64,000 bases of DNA from Frigoriglobus tundricola (GTDB lineage: Bacteria > Planctomycetota > Planctomycetia > Gemmatales > Gemmataceae). The stretch is from contig NZ_CP053452.2 in assembly GCF_013128195.2 (NCBI RefSeq), positions 3,658,001 to 3,722,000 on the forward strand, given 5' to 3'. The notes beneath the pieces are model-generated. The model had not been told where the DNA came from. It worked only from the letters and a program-made list of their open reading frames with translations, and searched no databases. Positions 9,342 to 18,883 of this stretch are shown here, piece after piece. Each line of letters starts with the position of its first letter. The stretch's first letter is position 1. The position numbers were made by a program, and so were the translations under genes.

Positions 9342-9585
9342 CACGAGCGCCCTTCTGGCCCGCCTTCGGTGAGTGCGGACGGTGAATGGAGGCAGAACAG
9401 ACAGTACCGCAAGTAGCTTACTCAGCAATGGCAACTGTAGCGAGGGCTTCATCGGTGAACTGCTCCGCGAAAATTGAACCGGACACCTCGAAATCGCGAA
9501 TATCCCGCTCCGAGTTTGACTTTCGTTGCGCCGCGCCGTCTGGTTGAGTGCGCGATCGCTTCGGGAGTTTGGAGGGAGGTTCGGC
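9342..9585. other. Divergent intergenic region, cysK and the 9586 gene
   Basis: 244 bp that must hold both promoters. A GGAGGGAGG ribosome-binding site at 9570-9578 precedes ATG 9586. On the minus strand a 27-codon tail ending [15 protein letters not shown] (stop at 9418) is protein-like and may be the remnant of a lost gene; too short to assign. Confidence 0.35.
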
Positions 9586-11472
9586 ATGATTCGCCCGCGT
9601 CACACCCGCCTTCTGTTGCTCGCTCTGAGCGGCCTCGTTCTGGCGAACGGTGGCCGGCTCCGGGCCGACCCGAAGCCCGGCGCGTACCCGTTTCCGCTCC
9701 CGCCGCTCGCGGTGTACGAGCAGCTCGGCAAGGCCGATCTCGGCAAGGTCGAACCGTTCGCGCCCGGGGACGCGAAACTTCTCGCCGAGGTCTGGGCCGC
9801 ACGCACGAAGAAGCCGCCCGCGGCCCTCGCTCCCGCCGACGACACCGCCGTTCGGTTGCACTTGCTCGCGTCCGGCGTGAGCGAGGGGAAGCGGGACGAG
9901 TACCTCAAGAAGTTTACCGCTCTTGTGGGAGCGGCCCGGGACGCGACCGCCGGCGCGAGGTCCGACCGCGAAAAAGCCGACCAGTTGCTCCGGTTCCTCC
10001 ATAAGGCCACTCTCACGAAGGGGTACGTCGCGGACGAGACCACGCTGGACGCGGTGTTCGACAAGAAGGCTTACAACTGCGTCTCGTCCTCGTGCCTGTA
10101 TTACCTGGTGGGCACCCGGCTCGGTCTGAAGCTCCAGCCCGTACTCATTCCCGGGAGCGGGTGGTCCGCAGGTCACGCCGCGGTCGATCTGATCGACGGC
10201 ACCACGCGGATCGAGATCGAACCGACGAACCCGGACGGTTACGACTGGCCGGCGAAGCTCAAACGGTCCGGCGTGATCGTCCTGGGCTTCCAGCCGGATC
10301 GGAAGAAGGCGTACGACAGTGACGGGTTCGGGTTGGCCGGATCAATTGCCAGTAACCTGGCCGCGGCGGCGCTCGCGCCCAAGCCGCCGAGGGCCCGCGA
10401 AGCGGTCCGCTGGCTCGCGATCAGCCTCACCCTCGCGCCGAACGACCCCAGCCCGAAGAACAACCTCCTGGCCACGTTCGGGAAGTGGGGCAACGATCAC
10501 GCCGACGCCGGCCGGTACGAGGAGGCGCTGAAGGTGTTCGCCTGCGCCCGGACCGCGCTCGACGACCGCGAACTCGAACGGAACCACAACGCGATCTGGG
10601 CGCGTTACCTCGACACCGTGTTCGGCGCGGGGAAGTTCGAGGACGGCCTGAAGCTGGTTCCGCGTGCCGCCGCGGCGTTCCCGAAGGAGAAGTCGTTTTC
10701 CTCGCCCGCCGAGTGGGTCACCCGCGCGGCCCGGCGCAAAAACGACAAGGACGGCCCGGCCGCGGGACTGACGTTCGCCGACGCCGCGCTCGAGTACCTC
10801 TCGGGGGACGCGGCCAAGAGCGTTCGCGACTGGAAGGTGACGGCCCGGCGGATGTGGTCGCAACAGTTGCTCGCGAAAAAGGACGCCGCGGGGTCGCTCC
10901 GCGTTCTCGCCGACGGGCTGGCCGAAAGTCCGGACGACAAGCAATTCTTCGACGCGCTCGGTTACCACACACAGGAGGCTCTGACCCAACTCGCGGCGAA
11001 GGATCGCGCCACGGCGGTCGCGTACTTCAAGGAACTGCGCGAGAAGTTCCCGAAAGTCTCCGCCATTCAGGACGCCGGATTGTCCCACGCGAACCGCGCC
11101 CTCGACGACCTGTGCAAGGCGAACAAGTTCGAGGACGCGATGAAGACCGCGACCGCTCTCGCTCCGCTGGCGGGAAAGGAAGGCGCGCTGAAGGGCCGCG
11201 CCCTCGACCACTGGGCGCGATCGCTGGCGACCGCGGGGAAGTGGCCGGAGGCGCTGGCGAAGTACACCGAGGCACTGGCGGCGTGCCCCGATGATGTCCG
11301 CCTGCGCAACAACGGCGCGGTGATGGTGGATCAGTGGGCGCGCAAGTCGATGGACAAGAAGGACTGGAAGGAAGCCGTTCGCATCTACGAGTTGGGGCTG
11401 AAGCCGTTCCCCGACAGCCGGGTGTTGAAGAACAACCGCGAGTACTGTCTCGCGCAGTTGAAGGAGAAGTGA
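9586..11472 (+). CDS. Secreted transglutaminase-like protein with TPR repeats
   Basis: 628 aa, ATG at 9586 behind a strong purine-rich RBS. Residues 1-27 are a signal peptide (basic start, [15 protein letters not shown]). At about 155-210 the segment [18 protein letters not shown] followed by [20 protein letters not shown] fits a transglutaminase/SirB1-like fold, with a candidate Cys in NCVSSS and His in GHAAVDL. From about 270 to the end the chain is helical and alanine-rich, with TPR-like units ([36 protein letters not shown]). The location is probably periplasmic or extracytoplasmic. The enzymatic activity is inferred from two motifs only. Its neighbours do not reveal a pathway. Confidence 0.7.
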   Translation: MIRPRHTRLLLLALSGLVLANGGRLRADPKPGAYPFPLPPLAVYEQLGKADLGKVEPFAPGDAKLLAEVWAARTKKPPAALAPADDTAVRLHLLASGVSEGKRDEYLKKFTALVGAARDATAGARSDREKADQLLRFLHKATLTKGYVADETTLDAVFDKKAYNCVSSSCLYYLVGTRLGLKLQPVLIPGSGWSAGHAAVDLIDGTTRIEIEPTNPDGYDWPAKLKRSGVIVLGFQPDRKKAYDSDGFGLAGSIASNLAAAALAPKPPRAREAVRWLAISLTLAPNDPSPKNNLLATFGKWGNDHADAGRYEEALKVFACARTALDDRELERNHNAIWARYLDTVFGAGKFEDGLKLVPRAAAAFPKEKSFSSPAEWVTRAARRKNDKDGPAAGLTFADAALEYLSGDAAKSVRDWKVTARRMWSQQLLAKKDAAGSLRVLADGLAESPDDKQFFDALGYHTQEALTQLAAKDRATAVAYFKELREKFPKVSAIQDAGLSHANRALDDLCKANKFEDAMKTATALAPLAGKEGALKGRALDHWARSLATAGKWPEALAKYTEALAACPDDVRLRNNGAVMVDQWARKSMDKKDWKEAVRIYELGLKPFPDSRVLKNNREYCLAQLKEK

Positions 11473-11496
11473 GCGGCAGCCGGAGCGCGCCAGCCA

Positions 11497-12102
11497 TCAG
11501 GGCAACAGATCGGCGGCGGGAATGGCGGCCACGGTCGCACCGTCCAGAACGAGCGGAACGGTGTCGCCCGGCGCGAAGGTCTGTACAGACGCATAGGCGG
11601 GCGAATCACCCGGTCCGGACGGCTGCGTGTGAACCTCGATCCGCCGGTCCTCGAGGTTGACGATCCAGTAGCAGACGAGGCCCGCGCGGGCGTAGATGCG
11701 GGCCTTGTCGCGCTGGATCGACGTGTTTGCGATTTCGATGACAAGAGCCGTGTCGGTCGCCGTCGGGTGACGGGTCGTGTAATCAGACGGGTCTTCACGA
11801 ACGACGCTGAAATCCGGTTCGGGCCGGCTGTCCGATAGAGCGAGCGTTCCTTGCTCACGAATGTCCCACCCCGGCGACAGCGCCCGCGTGAGTCGCTTTC
11901 GGACGCGCAGCGCCGTACCGTCGTGGGCGGGGTTTTTGGACATCTTCAGCACCACGTAGTTTTCGAGCAACTCGACGTTGTCCTCGGGTGTGAGGAGGCC
12001 GGTTTCGACTATTCGGTCATAGCGCGCGGTGGAGAACTTCGCCATCGACGCCTCGTTGAGGAACGTCGGCATGTACGGTAGGGGGCGCGCGGCGGTAGAC
12101 AT
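11497..12102 (-). CDS. Uma2-family (DUF820) PD-(D/E)XK nuclease-like protein
   Basis: 201 aa, ATG at 12102. The motifs are those of Uma2/DUF820: LLENYVVLKMSKNPAHD near 45-60, EPDFSVVRE near 94, VIEIANTSIQRDKARIYARAGLVCYWIVN at about 120-150, and a C-terminal PLVLDG.TVAAIPAADLLP. These residues form a PD-(D/E)XK nuclease-like core (D of PDF, E.A of EIA, K of RDK). The family is very numerous in cyanobacteria and planctomycetes and its biological role is not established. It is convergent with the 9586 gene and reads as a single gene. Confidence 0.88.
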   Translation of the reverse strand: MSTAARPLPYMPTFLNEASMAKFSTARYDRIVETGLLTPEDNVELLENYVVLKMSKNPAHDGTALRVRKRLTRALSPGWDIREQGTLALSDSRPEPDFSVVREDPSDYTTRHPTATDTALVIEIANTSIQRDKARIYARAGLVCYWIVNLEDRRIEVHTQPSGPGDSPAYASVQTFAPGDTVPLVLDGATVAAIPAADLLP

Positions 12103-12164
12103 CGGAACCCTCCGAGAGCGACACCGCGGTTATACCGCGGGCGGGGCGTGGCGTTCCAGAGGGG

Positions 12165-12698
12165 TTACGAGACGCGGCGAACGAGCGCGTTCGGGTACTG
12201 GTCGAATACCGCGGCGTAAGCCGGCGTCGCGCCGAGTGCGGCACGCAACTCTTTGGGTGCAGCCAGCGTGTGATCGCAGGCTCCGCAGACGCGTACCGGG
12301 AGCACGAACGAGACGTCAGTTCCGTGCTGAACCGGCTTCTGGGACGACCGCATGATCAGCCACGCAATACCGAAGAAGAGACACCCCGCGAGGTCGGTAT
12401 TGGCCCCGCCGCTCGGGCCTGCGTTGATGACGCGCTCGCACACCACCGAAACGGGGATCAAGTGATCCGTGTTGCGGCCGCAGCAAGCACAGGCGCGCTC
12501 TCCGGGAAGCTCCCCCCGTTGCAACATCGCTTGGAGCTGCACAACGGGCGACACGCCGTACTCTCCGACCGAGGTCCGGAGCATGTGCAACGCCGGTACG
12601 TCCACGGTTCTGCTACAGCAGCAGCGGAGCGACGATCCGGCGTCGGCGGCGCCGACTGTGTGTGTTTTGCCGCACTCGCAACGAACTTCATACTTCAT
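12165..12698 (-). CDS. Hypothetical zinc-ribbon protein with one possible membrane segment
   Basis: 177 aa, ATG at 12698. It begins with CECGKTHTV...LRCCCSR, a zinc-ribbon-like CxC/CCC pair typical of planctomycete MKYEVRCECGK proteins. CACCGRNTDH follows near 92 and VCGACDHTL near 148, giving further cysteine pairs. TDLAGCLFFGIAWLIM near 122 is a short hydrophobic stretch that could be one membrane segment. I do not recognise a family beyond the N-terminal ribbon. It ends 62 bp beyond the Uma2 start. The DUF1501 gene stop lies only 6 bp upstream of its start, so the two may be cotranscribed. Confidence 0.7.
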   Translation of the reverse strand: MKYEVRCECGKTHTVGAADAGSSLRCCCSRTVDVPALHMLRTSVGEYGVSPVVQLQAMLQRGELPGERACACCGRNTDHLIPVSVVCERVINAGPSGGANTDLAGCLFFGIAWLIMRSSQKPVQHGTDVSFVLPVRVCGACDHTLAAPKELRAALGATPAYAAVFDQYPNALVRRVS

Positions 12699-12704
12699 GT
12701 GGCT

Positions 12705-14126
12705 TTACCCCACGGGCATGGGATCGGCGTGGTAGAGGTGGTGCGGGCGGTTCTCGGCGTCCACCCAGGCGGCCGTTTTGGACAACCCCAGCGCGGAGTA
12801 GATCGTAGCGGCGAAGTTCTCGGGCGTCTGCGGGTCGGTCGCGGGATGGCCGCCGGTCTTGTCCGATGAGCCGAGCACCCGCCCGCCCCTCACGCCGCCG
12901 CCGGCGAGCCACACGGACTGCACCGCGCCCCAGTGATCCCGGCCCGGTCCCTTGTAGAACTGCGACAGCGTGCTGATCCGCGGCGTGCGGCCGAACTCGC
13001 TCGCCATCACGATCAGCGTGTCGTCGAGCCGGCCGCGCTGCTCCAGATCGGTCAGGAGGGCACTGAGCGCCCGGTCGGTGGGGGGCAGCAGTTTGTCCTT
13101 GAGGTGCGGGAACGCGTTCCCGTGGGTGTCCCAGCTCTCGTTGTTGCCCAGGTTCACTTGCACGAGGTTCACCCCCGCTTCGACCAGCCGCGCGGCCGTC
13201 AGCACCGACCAGCCGAACGCGTTACGGCCGTAACGGTCGAGGTCGCGCGGGCTGGCCCGGTTCAGATCGAACGCGGCCCGCACCCGGGCGTCCGTGAGCA
13301 GGCTCACGGCGTCCGCGCGGGACCGGTCGAACGGTCCCGCGCTCGCGGCCATGTCGAGCGCCCGGCGCTGCGCGTCGAGGTGCTTCAGAACGTCGAGGCG
13401 CCCGCCGAAGCGGGCGCCGTCCACGCCCTGGGGCAGGCTCAGATCGGGGATCGTGAACGCCTTCCGTTTCGCGTCGAACGGCCGCTGCTGGTGGTCGAAC
13501 TCGTACTCCGGAAAGGCGCCGTACGCGTTCGGCTCGAACGCCGAGGCTTCGAGGACCCATGGGTCGTGAGCGCGCCCCATCGCCCCCGCGAACTGTCCCG
13601 GCAGCACGCGGCCGGTGTTGTGGACGATCTTGTCCGGCAGCACGATCGCCGGGGGCAGGTTGTTCCGCGACTGCGTTACCGCGCCGGCGACGGCCGCGAG
13701 GCTCGGGTGGTCGGTCGGTTGCGGCTTACTCGGGTTGAAGCCCACCGGGGCGTCGCCGCGCCCCGTCAACATGATGTGGTGGGCGAGCGAGTGGTCGTTC
13801 GACTTGTGGGTGAGCGACCGGACCACCGCCCATTTGTCGGAACAAGCTGCCAGTTTGGGAAGGTGTTCGGTGACGCGCAGGCCCGGGGTCCGCGTCGCGA
13901 TCGTCCCGAACTCGCCGCGGATCACGTCCGGCGCGTCCGGCTTCGGGTCGAAGCTCTCGTGCTGGGCCAGTCCGCCAGAGAGGAAAACGTAAATGACGGA
14001 TTTCGCCCTCGGGTTGCGCGCGGCGCGGAGGACGTTCAGCTCCCCGAGCCCCAGGCCGAGGAGCCCCACCGCCCCGGCCTGAACAGCGGTGCGGCGGGTG
14101 AAGGTCGGGTGCGTGAGGGCGGGCAT
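12705..14126 (-). CDS. DUF1501 family protein (Tat-exported sulfatase-like)
   Basis: 473 aa, ATG at 14126 (MPALTHPTFTRRTAVQAG). The N-terminus has a twin-arginine signal (FTRRTAVQAG...GLLGLGLGEL). Core DUF1501 features are IYVFLSGGLAQHESFDPKPD, VVRSLTHKSNDHSLAHHIMLTG, NLVQVNLGNNESWDTHGN, IVMASEFGRTPRIS and GRDHWGAVQSVWLAGGGVRGG. The family is related to the alkaline-phosphatase superfamily and is hugely expanded in planctomycetes, usually next to DUF1549/DUF1553 genes; here that partner is absent. The substrate is unknown, with suggested roles in degrading sulfated or complex polysaccharides. Confidence 0.9.
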   Translation of the reverse strand: MPALTHPTFTRRTAVQAGAVGLLGLGLGELNVLRAARNPRAKSVIYVFLSGGLAQHESFDPKPDAPDVIRGEFGTIATRTPGLRVTEHLPKLAACSDKWAVVRSLTHKSNDHSLAHHIMLTGRGDAPVGFNPSKPQPTDHPSLAAVAGAVTQSRNNLPPAIVLPDKIVHNTGRVLPGQFAGAMGRAHDPWVLEASAFEPNAYGAFPEYEFDHQQRPFDAKRKAFTIPDLSLPQGVDGARFGGRLDVLKHLDAQRRALDMAASAGPFDRSRADAVSLLTDARVRAAFDLNRASPRDLDRYGRNAFGWSVLTAARLVEAGVNLVQVNLGNNESWDTHGNAFPHLKDKLLPPTDRALSALLTDLEQRGRLDDTLIVMASEFGRTPRISTLSQFYKGPGRDHWGAVQSVWLAGGGVRGGRVLGSSDKTGGHPATDPQTPENFAATIYSALGLSKTAAWVDAENRPHHLYHADPMPVG

Positions 14127-14301
14127 GGCAGCACTCGCAAGGGTGGGATCGCTCGAATATCCCGGAAGGGCCGCTCGTTCGCAACTTCTTTTAGGAGCCC
14201 GCGCCACGCCAAATCAGGGCACGGGAACGGAAGCGGCTTCATCCCCGTCGGTCCTCGCCCATACAATCAACCGCGTTCGACCCACCCCACGGAGCCCTTC
14301 C

Positions 14302-15027
14302 ATGCGCTCGCTGCTCGCTCTCGCCCTGGCAGTCACTTCGTTCGGCGCCGTTGCCGCGGACGATCCCTGGAAGCTCGACGCCAAACTCAAAATCGCCAAG
14401 CCCGAAGACCTGAAGGACGCGGAGGGCACGAAACCGCCGCCCGGCGCGACCGTGCTGTTCGACGGCAAGGACTTCTCCCAGTGGGTGAAACGCGACGGCA
14501 AGAGCGAAGTGAAGTGGACGCTCAAGGACGGCGTGATGGAAGGCGTGAAGGGGCACGGCGACATCGTCACGAAGGAGACGTTCGGCGGGAAGTTCAAGCT
14601 TCACCTCGAGTTCCGGGTGCCGTACGAGCCGACCGGCAGCGGCCAGGGGCGCGGCAACTCCGGCGTGTACGTGCAGGGGCGCTACGAGGTGCAGATCCTC
14701 GACAGTTACGGGCTCAAGAGCGAGAAGAACGACTGCGGGGCCATTTACGGCGTCGCGGCACCGAAAGTGAATGCGTGCAAGGCGCCGACGGTGTGGCAGA
14801 CCTACGACATTGAGTTCGCGGCACCGAAGTTTGAAAATGGCAAGAAGACCGAACCCGCCCACATGACGGTGTATCAGAATGGAATCAAGATCCACGACAA
14901 CGTGCCCATTCCCGTGGACAACACGACGGCCGGGCTCGGCGGCAGCCCGGCCACGCCCGGCCCGATCCTCCTTCAGGATCACGGGCACCCGGTCCAGTTC
15001 CGCAGCGTGTGGCTCTTGAAACAGTGA
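14302..15027 (+). CDS. DUF1080 (3-keto-disaccharide hydrolase-like) secreted protein
   Basis: 241 aa, ATG at 14302, with a signal peptide MRSLLALALAVTSFGAVAA. The DUF1080 jelly-roll fold is indicated by LFDGKDFSQWVKRDG near 55, GVMEGVKGHGDIVTKETFG, FKLHLEFRVPY, GRGNSGVYVQGRYEVQILDSYG and DHGHPVQFRSVWLL at the C-terminus. The family belongs to the concanavalin A-like lectin/glucanase group; some members hydrolyse 3-keto-glycosides. It is divergent from the DUF1501 gene with 175 bp between them. Periplasmic or surface carbohydrate work is likely; the exact substrate is not visible. Confidence 0.88.
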   Translation: MRSLLALALAVTSFGAVAADDPWKLDAKLKIAKPEDLKDAEGTKPPPGATVLFDGKDFSQWVKRDGKSEVKWTLKDGVMEGVKGHGDIVTKETFGGKFKLHLEFRVPYEPTGSGQGRGNSGVYVQGRYEVQILDSYGLKSEKNDCGAIYGVAAPKVNACKAPTVWQTYDIEFAAPKFENGKKTEPAHMTVYQNGIKIHDNVPIPVDNTTAGLGGSPATPGPILLQDHGHPVQFRSVWLLKQ

Positions 15028-15061
15028 ACGGCGGACCGACAACCAGGAAGGCGAGGACCGA

Positions 15062-16513
15062 ATGGGCGAGCCGAACGCGATTGCTCCCGCGGCTGAAACA
15101 CTCCCGGCACCGAGTTCCGAACGGCCGCCCGTCCCCGCCCCGCCGCCCGCGTCCGTTCCGGGCGGCAGCCGCGAACTGCTGAAGCTCGCGCTGCCGCTGA
15201 TCGTCAGCCAGAGCTTCATGACGGTGCAGGTGTTCGTGGACACCGTGCTCCTGGCCTGGCACGACCCGCTGGAAATGGCCGCGTCGTTTCCGGCGGTGAT
15301 GTGGTACTGGCTGTTCTTCGGGCTGTTACAAGTGACGGCGGGCTACACGTCCACGTTCGTCGCGCAGTACACCGGCGCGAACCGGCCGCACCGCGTCGGA
15401 CCGGCGGTGTGGCAAGGCATTCACTTTTCGGTCGCCGCGGGGCTGGCGTTCATAGCGGTGGTGCCACTGGCCCCGTTCCTCATCTCCGTCGGCGGTCACA
15501 CGCCGGAAACGCAGGTCCTCGAAGTGACGTACCTGCGGTGCCTCGCGTTCGCGGCACTGCCGATGCTCGTAATGGGCGCGGTGAACGGGTTCTTCTCCGG
15601 CCGCGGCCAGACCTGGACGGTCCTCGGCATCGAGGCCTTCGGCACCGCGATCAACGTCGGGCTGGCCCTCGTGCTGATCTTCGGCCGGTTCGGGCTCCCG
15701 GAGATGGGCATCGCGGGGGCGGGGTGGGCCACAGTGGTCGGGTCGTGGGCGTCCGCCCTGTTGGCGCTCGCGCTCATGCTGCGCGCCCGGTACCGGGTCG
15801 CGTTCAACACCCTGACCGGGTGGCGGCCGGACCGCGACCTGTTCCGCCGACTGATGAAGTACGGCGGCCCGGCCGGGGTGCAGGTGTTTCTGGACGTACT
15901 GGTGTTCAACTTCTTCGTGCAGCTCGTCGGCCGGCTCGGCGACGCGGCGCTCGGCGCCACCACGCTGACGGTGCGGTTCAACATGATCGCGTTCCTGCCG
16001 ATGATGGGCCTGGGCATGGCGATCAGCATCCTCGTCGGCCAGCGGCTCGGCGAGAACCGCCCGGACCTCGCCGAGAAGAGCGCGTACACCGGGACCAAGT
16101 GGTCGTTCGGGTACATGGTGCTGGTGGCCAGTGTTTACGTCTTGGTGCCGTCGCTGCTCGTGTCCGTGTTCGAGGGCGACAAGGACCCGGAGCAGTTCGC
16201 GGCCATCGCGGCCATCGTGCCGAACCTGTTGCTGTGCGTCGCCGTGTACTCGCTGGCCGACGCGGTCAACCTGTCGCTGGCGTTCGCGCTACGCGGGGCG
16301 GGAGACACGAAGTTCGTGACGCTGCTGACGTTCGTACTCGCGTGGCCGCTGATGGTGATCCCGACCGCCGTGACGGTGTCCTTCGGCGGCAGCGTGTACT
16401 GGTGCTGGGTGTTCGCGACCGTTCACATCATCGGCATGAGTATCTGCTTCTGGTTCCGGTTCCGGAGCGGGAAGTGGAAGTCGATGCGCGTGATCGAACC
16501 GGAAGTGGTCTGA
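15062..16513 (+). CDS. MATE family efflux transporter
   Basis: 483 aa, ATG at 15062, 34 bp after the DUF1080 gene, possibly cotranscribed. A proline-rich cytoplasmic N-terminus of about 37 residues precedes twelve hydrophobic segments in two halves. The first carries LKLALPLIVSQSFMTVQVFVD; the matching second-half start is LMKYGGPAGVQVFLDVLVFN. GAVNGFFSGRGQTWTVLGIEA and FALRGAGDTKF are the paired MATE signature loops. Such proteins export cationic compounds using a Na+ or H+ gradient across the inner membrane; the substrate cannot be told from sequence. Start choice is supported by continuous frame and position. Confidence 0.9.
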   Translation: MGEPNAIAPAAETLPAPSSERPPVPAPPPASVPGGSRELLKLALPLIVSQSFMTVQVFVDTVLLAWHDPLEMAASFPAVMWYWLFFGLLQVTAGYTSTFVAQYTGANRPHRVGPAVWQGIHFSVAAGLAFIAVVPLAPFLISVGGHTPETQVLEVTYLRCLAFAALPMLVMGAVNGFFSGRGQTWTVLGIEAFGTAINVGLALVLIFGRFGLPEMGIAGAGWATVVGSWASALLALALMLRARYRVAFNTLTGWRPDRDLFRRLMKYGGPAGVQVFLDVLVFNFFVQLVGRLGDAALGATTLTVRFNMIAFLPMMGLGMAISILVGQRLGENRPDLAEKSAYTGTKWSFGYMVLVASVYVLVPSLLVSVFEGDKDPEQFAAIAAIVPNLLLCVAVYSLADAVNLSLAFALRGAGDTKFVTLLTFVLAWPLMVIPTAVTVSFGGSVYWCWVFATVHIIGMSICFWFRFRSGKWKSMRVIEPEVV

Positions 16514-16938
16514 TACATGACCGCCGCCGGCGGTGCCGCATTTCCCGGGAGGGCGCGGCCCCGGCCGAGCTGGAGCGCCGCGGCCGGAGCCTGGTGTTAC
16601 GAGGGTTACAGCTTTGCCTGCTCGATTGCATGGCCGAGCCGTGTCGCTCGGTCGGAGCCACCTTCTTCGTCTCTTGGACCCCGCGGCGCGAATCTTCAAC
16701 GGCCCGCAGAGTCTCCTAAGCGACCAAACCCGACGGGTCGGCCCCCGGCGGCTCCCGCCGCGATCCCTCAAAAGGGCTCAGCCGTCACCCGTGAAGGCCC
16801 GAGGCCCCGGCGGCTGTTGAGGGCCAACAGCCGCCGGGGCCTCGGATCAAGGGGGATCGGATGACGTCGGTGCCACGGCTCACGGGTCGAGCGTATGGTT
16901 TCGCACCGGACTGGAATTATGAGAAGCAACAACTGACG
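16514..16938. other. Gene-less stretch beginning the duplicated cassette
   Basis: 425 bp between the MATE stop and the small lipoprotein stop. From about 16737 it matches 22590-22820 closely (GGTCGGCCCCCGGCGGCTCC... to GAAGCAACAACTGACGTT) and contains the large hairpin at 16799-16845. No plausible gene. Confidence 0.6.
16799..16845. terminator. Very strong 21-bp hairpin (cassette copy 1)
   Basis: Perfect 21-bp stem beginning CCGAGGCCCCGGCGGCTGTT with a 5-nt loop. It lies about 95 bp beyond the lipoprotein stop on the minus strand and 285 bp beyond the MATE stop on the plus strand, so it can act as a bidirectional terminator. No U-tract. The matching hairpin of copy 2 is at 22651-22700. Confidence 0.6.
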
Positions 16939-17169
16939 TTACTTGGGCGGCGGCGGTGGCGGCGGCGGCGGCGTTTTCGGCCCCGGCTTCCCAGGTTTGC
17001 CTTTCGCACCGGCGTCCGGGCTCTGCGTACCACTACCACCCTTCGCGCCGCTCTCGGGGCTCTGTTCCGCGTTCGGCGGCGGTGCACTCGGAGTGGGTTT
17101 CGACTCGCTGCAGCCGCAGAGGAAAACAAACGACAAGGTCCAAATTGCCAAGGTCCGGTAGAGTTTCAT
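16939..17169 (-). CDS. Small proline/glycine-rich lipoprotein
   Basis: 76 aa, ATG at 17169. Residues 1-20 form a lipoprotein signal peptide with lipobox LCGC (FVFLCGCSES), so the mature chain begins at the second cysteine and is lipid-anchored. The remainder is low-complexity: PSAPPPNAEQSP, several KG/GAKG repeats and a C-terminal run of prolines. No domain is recognised. It starts 100 bp after the DUF1559 stop and probably shares its transcript. Its paralogue is at 22791-23006 in the second cassette. Small lipoproteins following DUF1559 genes are common in planctomycetes; the function is unknown. Confidence 0.8.
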   Translation of the reverse strand: MKLYRTLAIWTLSFVFLCGCSESKPTPSAPPPNAEQSPESGAKGGSGTQSPDAGAKGKPGKPGPKTPPPPPPPPPK

Positions 17170-17269
17170 GTCCTACTCAAGTGAGCTGATGATGAAAAAT
17201 ACGAGGCTGGGGCGGACGCGGGGTCCGCCCCAGCCTCCGATGCGTTTAGTGGTGAGACGCGGTCCGGGC

Positions 17270-18277
17270 TCACTGGCCCAGTTGCGAGAAGTCGATAACG
17301 TTCCCGTCATTCATGGCCGAGGCGTAGACGAACATCGTGTAGTTCGCGCTGAGCGTGATGGGGCGGACGGACCCGTCGCCGAAGGCGAAGTTGACGATGC
17401 CGGTGTGGCGGCTGCTGAACTGGTACCAGTCCGGGGAGGACGACAGGCCCCAGGCGGAGGGCATGGTACCGGCCCCGAACCAGGTACAAACGAAGTCCCG
17501 TGTTCCCTTCGCGGTGCCGAACAGCGACTCGCCGAACGCGATCGTGTTGGAGGTGCCGTCGGTGATCGCCACGATTTTGGTCTGGGAGTTGGCGTCGTAA
17601 ATGCCCTGGAAGCTCGATTGTGCGGCCCCGAGGTACCCGCCGCTCCCGATGTAGTTGGTGCGGCCCCACCCGCTGCCCCATTGGTTATTGAAGAAGCTGC
17701 CATCGTAGACGTAGTCGATCTCGATGTAGCCCGGGCCGGTCCAGTACGCGTCAACGATGCCGCTGCCGGGGGAGGTGGTTTGGGCGCTGTCCGACGGGCA
17801 CAGGTAGGTCTTGATCTGCGTGTAGGCCGGGACGAAGCCGTACCCGGTGTGGTTGCCGTCGCTCGAGTACGGCGGCGTGTTGTACGCCCAGGCCCCCTGC
17901 GTGGTGTTCAGGGTCATGTAGGACTGCGGGATCAGGTTGAAGGTGTTCTGCTGTTCCACGTAGGGCAGCAGGTACACCAGCACGCCCGTGTAGGGCCCCG
18001 CGTAGGGCGGGCCGGACACGTACCCGGCGTTGGCGCCGTTGGTGGCGTTCGGGCTCAGGTTGACGCCCGGCGGGAGTATACCGTAGCTGCTCTCGTAGTT
18101 CATCGCGGCCAGCCCGACCTGTTTCATGTTGTTGGTGCAGCTCATGCGCGCGGCGGCCTCGCGCACCTTCTGCACGGCGGGCAGGAGCAGGCCGATCAGG
18201 ATCGCGATGATGGCGATCACCACGAGCAGTTCGATCAGAGTGAACGCGAGTCGGGAACGAAACTGTGCGAGCCTCAT
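17270..18277 (-). CDS. DUF1559 protein with prepilin-type N-terminus (cassette copy 1)
   Basis: 335 aa, ATG at 18277 with RBS GGAGGA eight bases upstream. Residues 10-35 ([20 protein letters not shown]) are a type IV pilin-like/type II secretion pseudopilin N-terminal methylation motif and membrane helix. [20 protein letters not shown] follows, the DUF1559 (SBP_bac_10) signature, and the C-terminus has the H-X9-DG motif ([19 protein letters not shown]). The family is very numerous in planctomycetes and is thought to be exported and pseudopilin-like; the role is unknown. It is strongly similar to the protein at 23107-24117, mainly in the first 120 residues. Confidence 0.93.
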   Translation of the reverse strand: MRLAQFRSRLAFTLIELLVVIAIIAILIGLLLPAVQKVREAAARMSCTNNMKQVGLAAMNYESSYGILPPGVNLSPNATNGANAGYVSGPPYAGPYTGVLVYLLPYVEQQNTFNLIPQSYMTLNTTQGAWAYNTPPYSSDGNHTGYGFVPAYTQIKTYLCPSDSAQTTSPGSGIVDAYWTGPGYIEIDYVYDGSFFNNQWGSGWGRTNYIGSGGYLGAAQSSFQGIYDANSQTKIVAITDGTSNTIAFGESLFGTAKGTRDFVCTWFGAGTMPSAWGLSSSPDWYQFSSRHTGIVNFAFGDGSVRPITLSANYTMFVYASAMNDGNVIDFSQLGQ

Positions 18278-18883
18278 AACGAGATCCTCCGGCAATGAGA
18301 AATAAAACGAACCGTCCGGCCGCCCCGCAAAACATGCGCGGCCGGACTTCACCAAACAAGAAAACCCTGAAAATAGACAAACGCCCGTAATGTATACGGC
18401 CTGTGACGGTCTCGCGAGATTTTGGATCGGAGACTACCGACTATCGGAGAGAATATGCGAGAGGCCCAGGGCGCGAGAAACCCTGGGATGAGGTTAGTTC
18501 TAAGTCCTGTAGCGAGCGGCAGCAAGGGGGAAAAATTCAAGAAATGTGTACGTGGTGATTTTCATATTTCGCGCGCCCGACCAACTCCGGGTCGATTCGC
18601 GCCTCGTAACTCGTGCGTAATTCCTTCCTGAATATCATTTTGTGTGCGAAACGGTGCCCCCGCGCGGGCACCGATCATCGGTGCCCATTCAATGGGATCG
18701 AGTCCGCGCGTGGGCGTATTTGATTCGCCGCAACGGTTATACGGCACGACAGATGAAACAGACCGCGAGCCATGTCGCCGGCGTTGTATTTCCGGCTGTC
18801 GCTTTAGCTCGATCGATCATGTCTGTCGAAATCTATACAATCGCGTCGTGCCACATGTCAACAGTATGACATTGTCTATTTTG
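18278..18883. other. 606-bp upstream region of DUF1559 copy 1
   Basis: No gene is supported. A 10-bp hairpin (GTCCGGCCGC, 14-nt loop) at 18314-18347 lies about 37 bases upstream of the DUF1559 start on the minus strand, so it would be in the leader RNA or just upstream of it. The rest is AT-richer than its surroundings, as expected for a promoter region, and ends at the IS66 target site CTATTTTG (18876-18883). Confidence 0.45.

Larger units (their letters stand above)
16737..18277 (-). repeat. Duplicated cassette, copy 1 (hairpin, lipoprotein, DUF1559)
   Basis: The block holding the strong hairpin, a small proline-rich lipoprotein and a DUF1559 protein recurs in the same orientation at 22590-24117. 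Nucleotide similarity is highest in the first 220 bp and in the 5' part of the DUF1559 gene, and lower in the middle. This looks like a tandem duplication later separated by about 4.3 kb of IS-bearing DNA. Confidence 0.8.
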
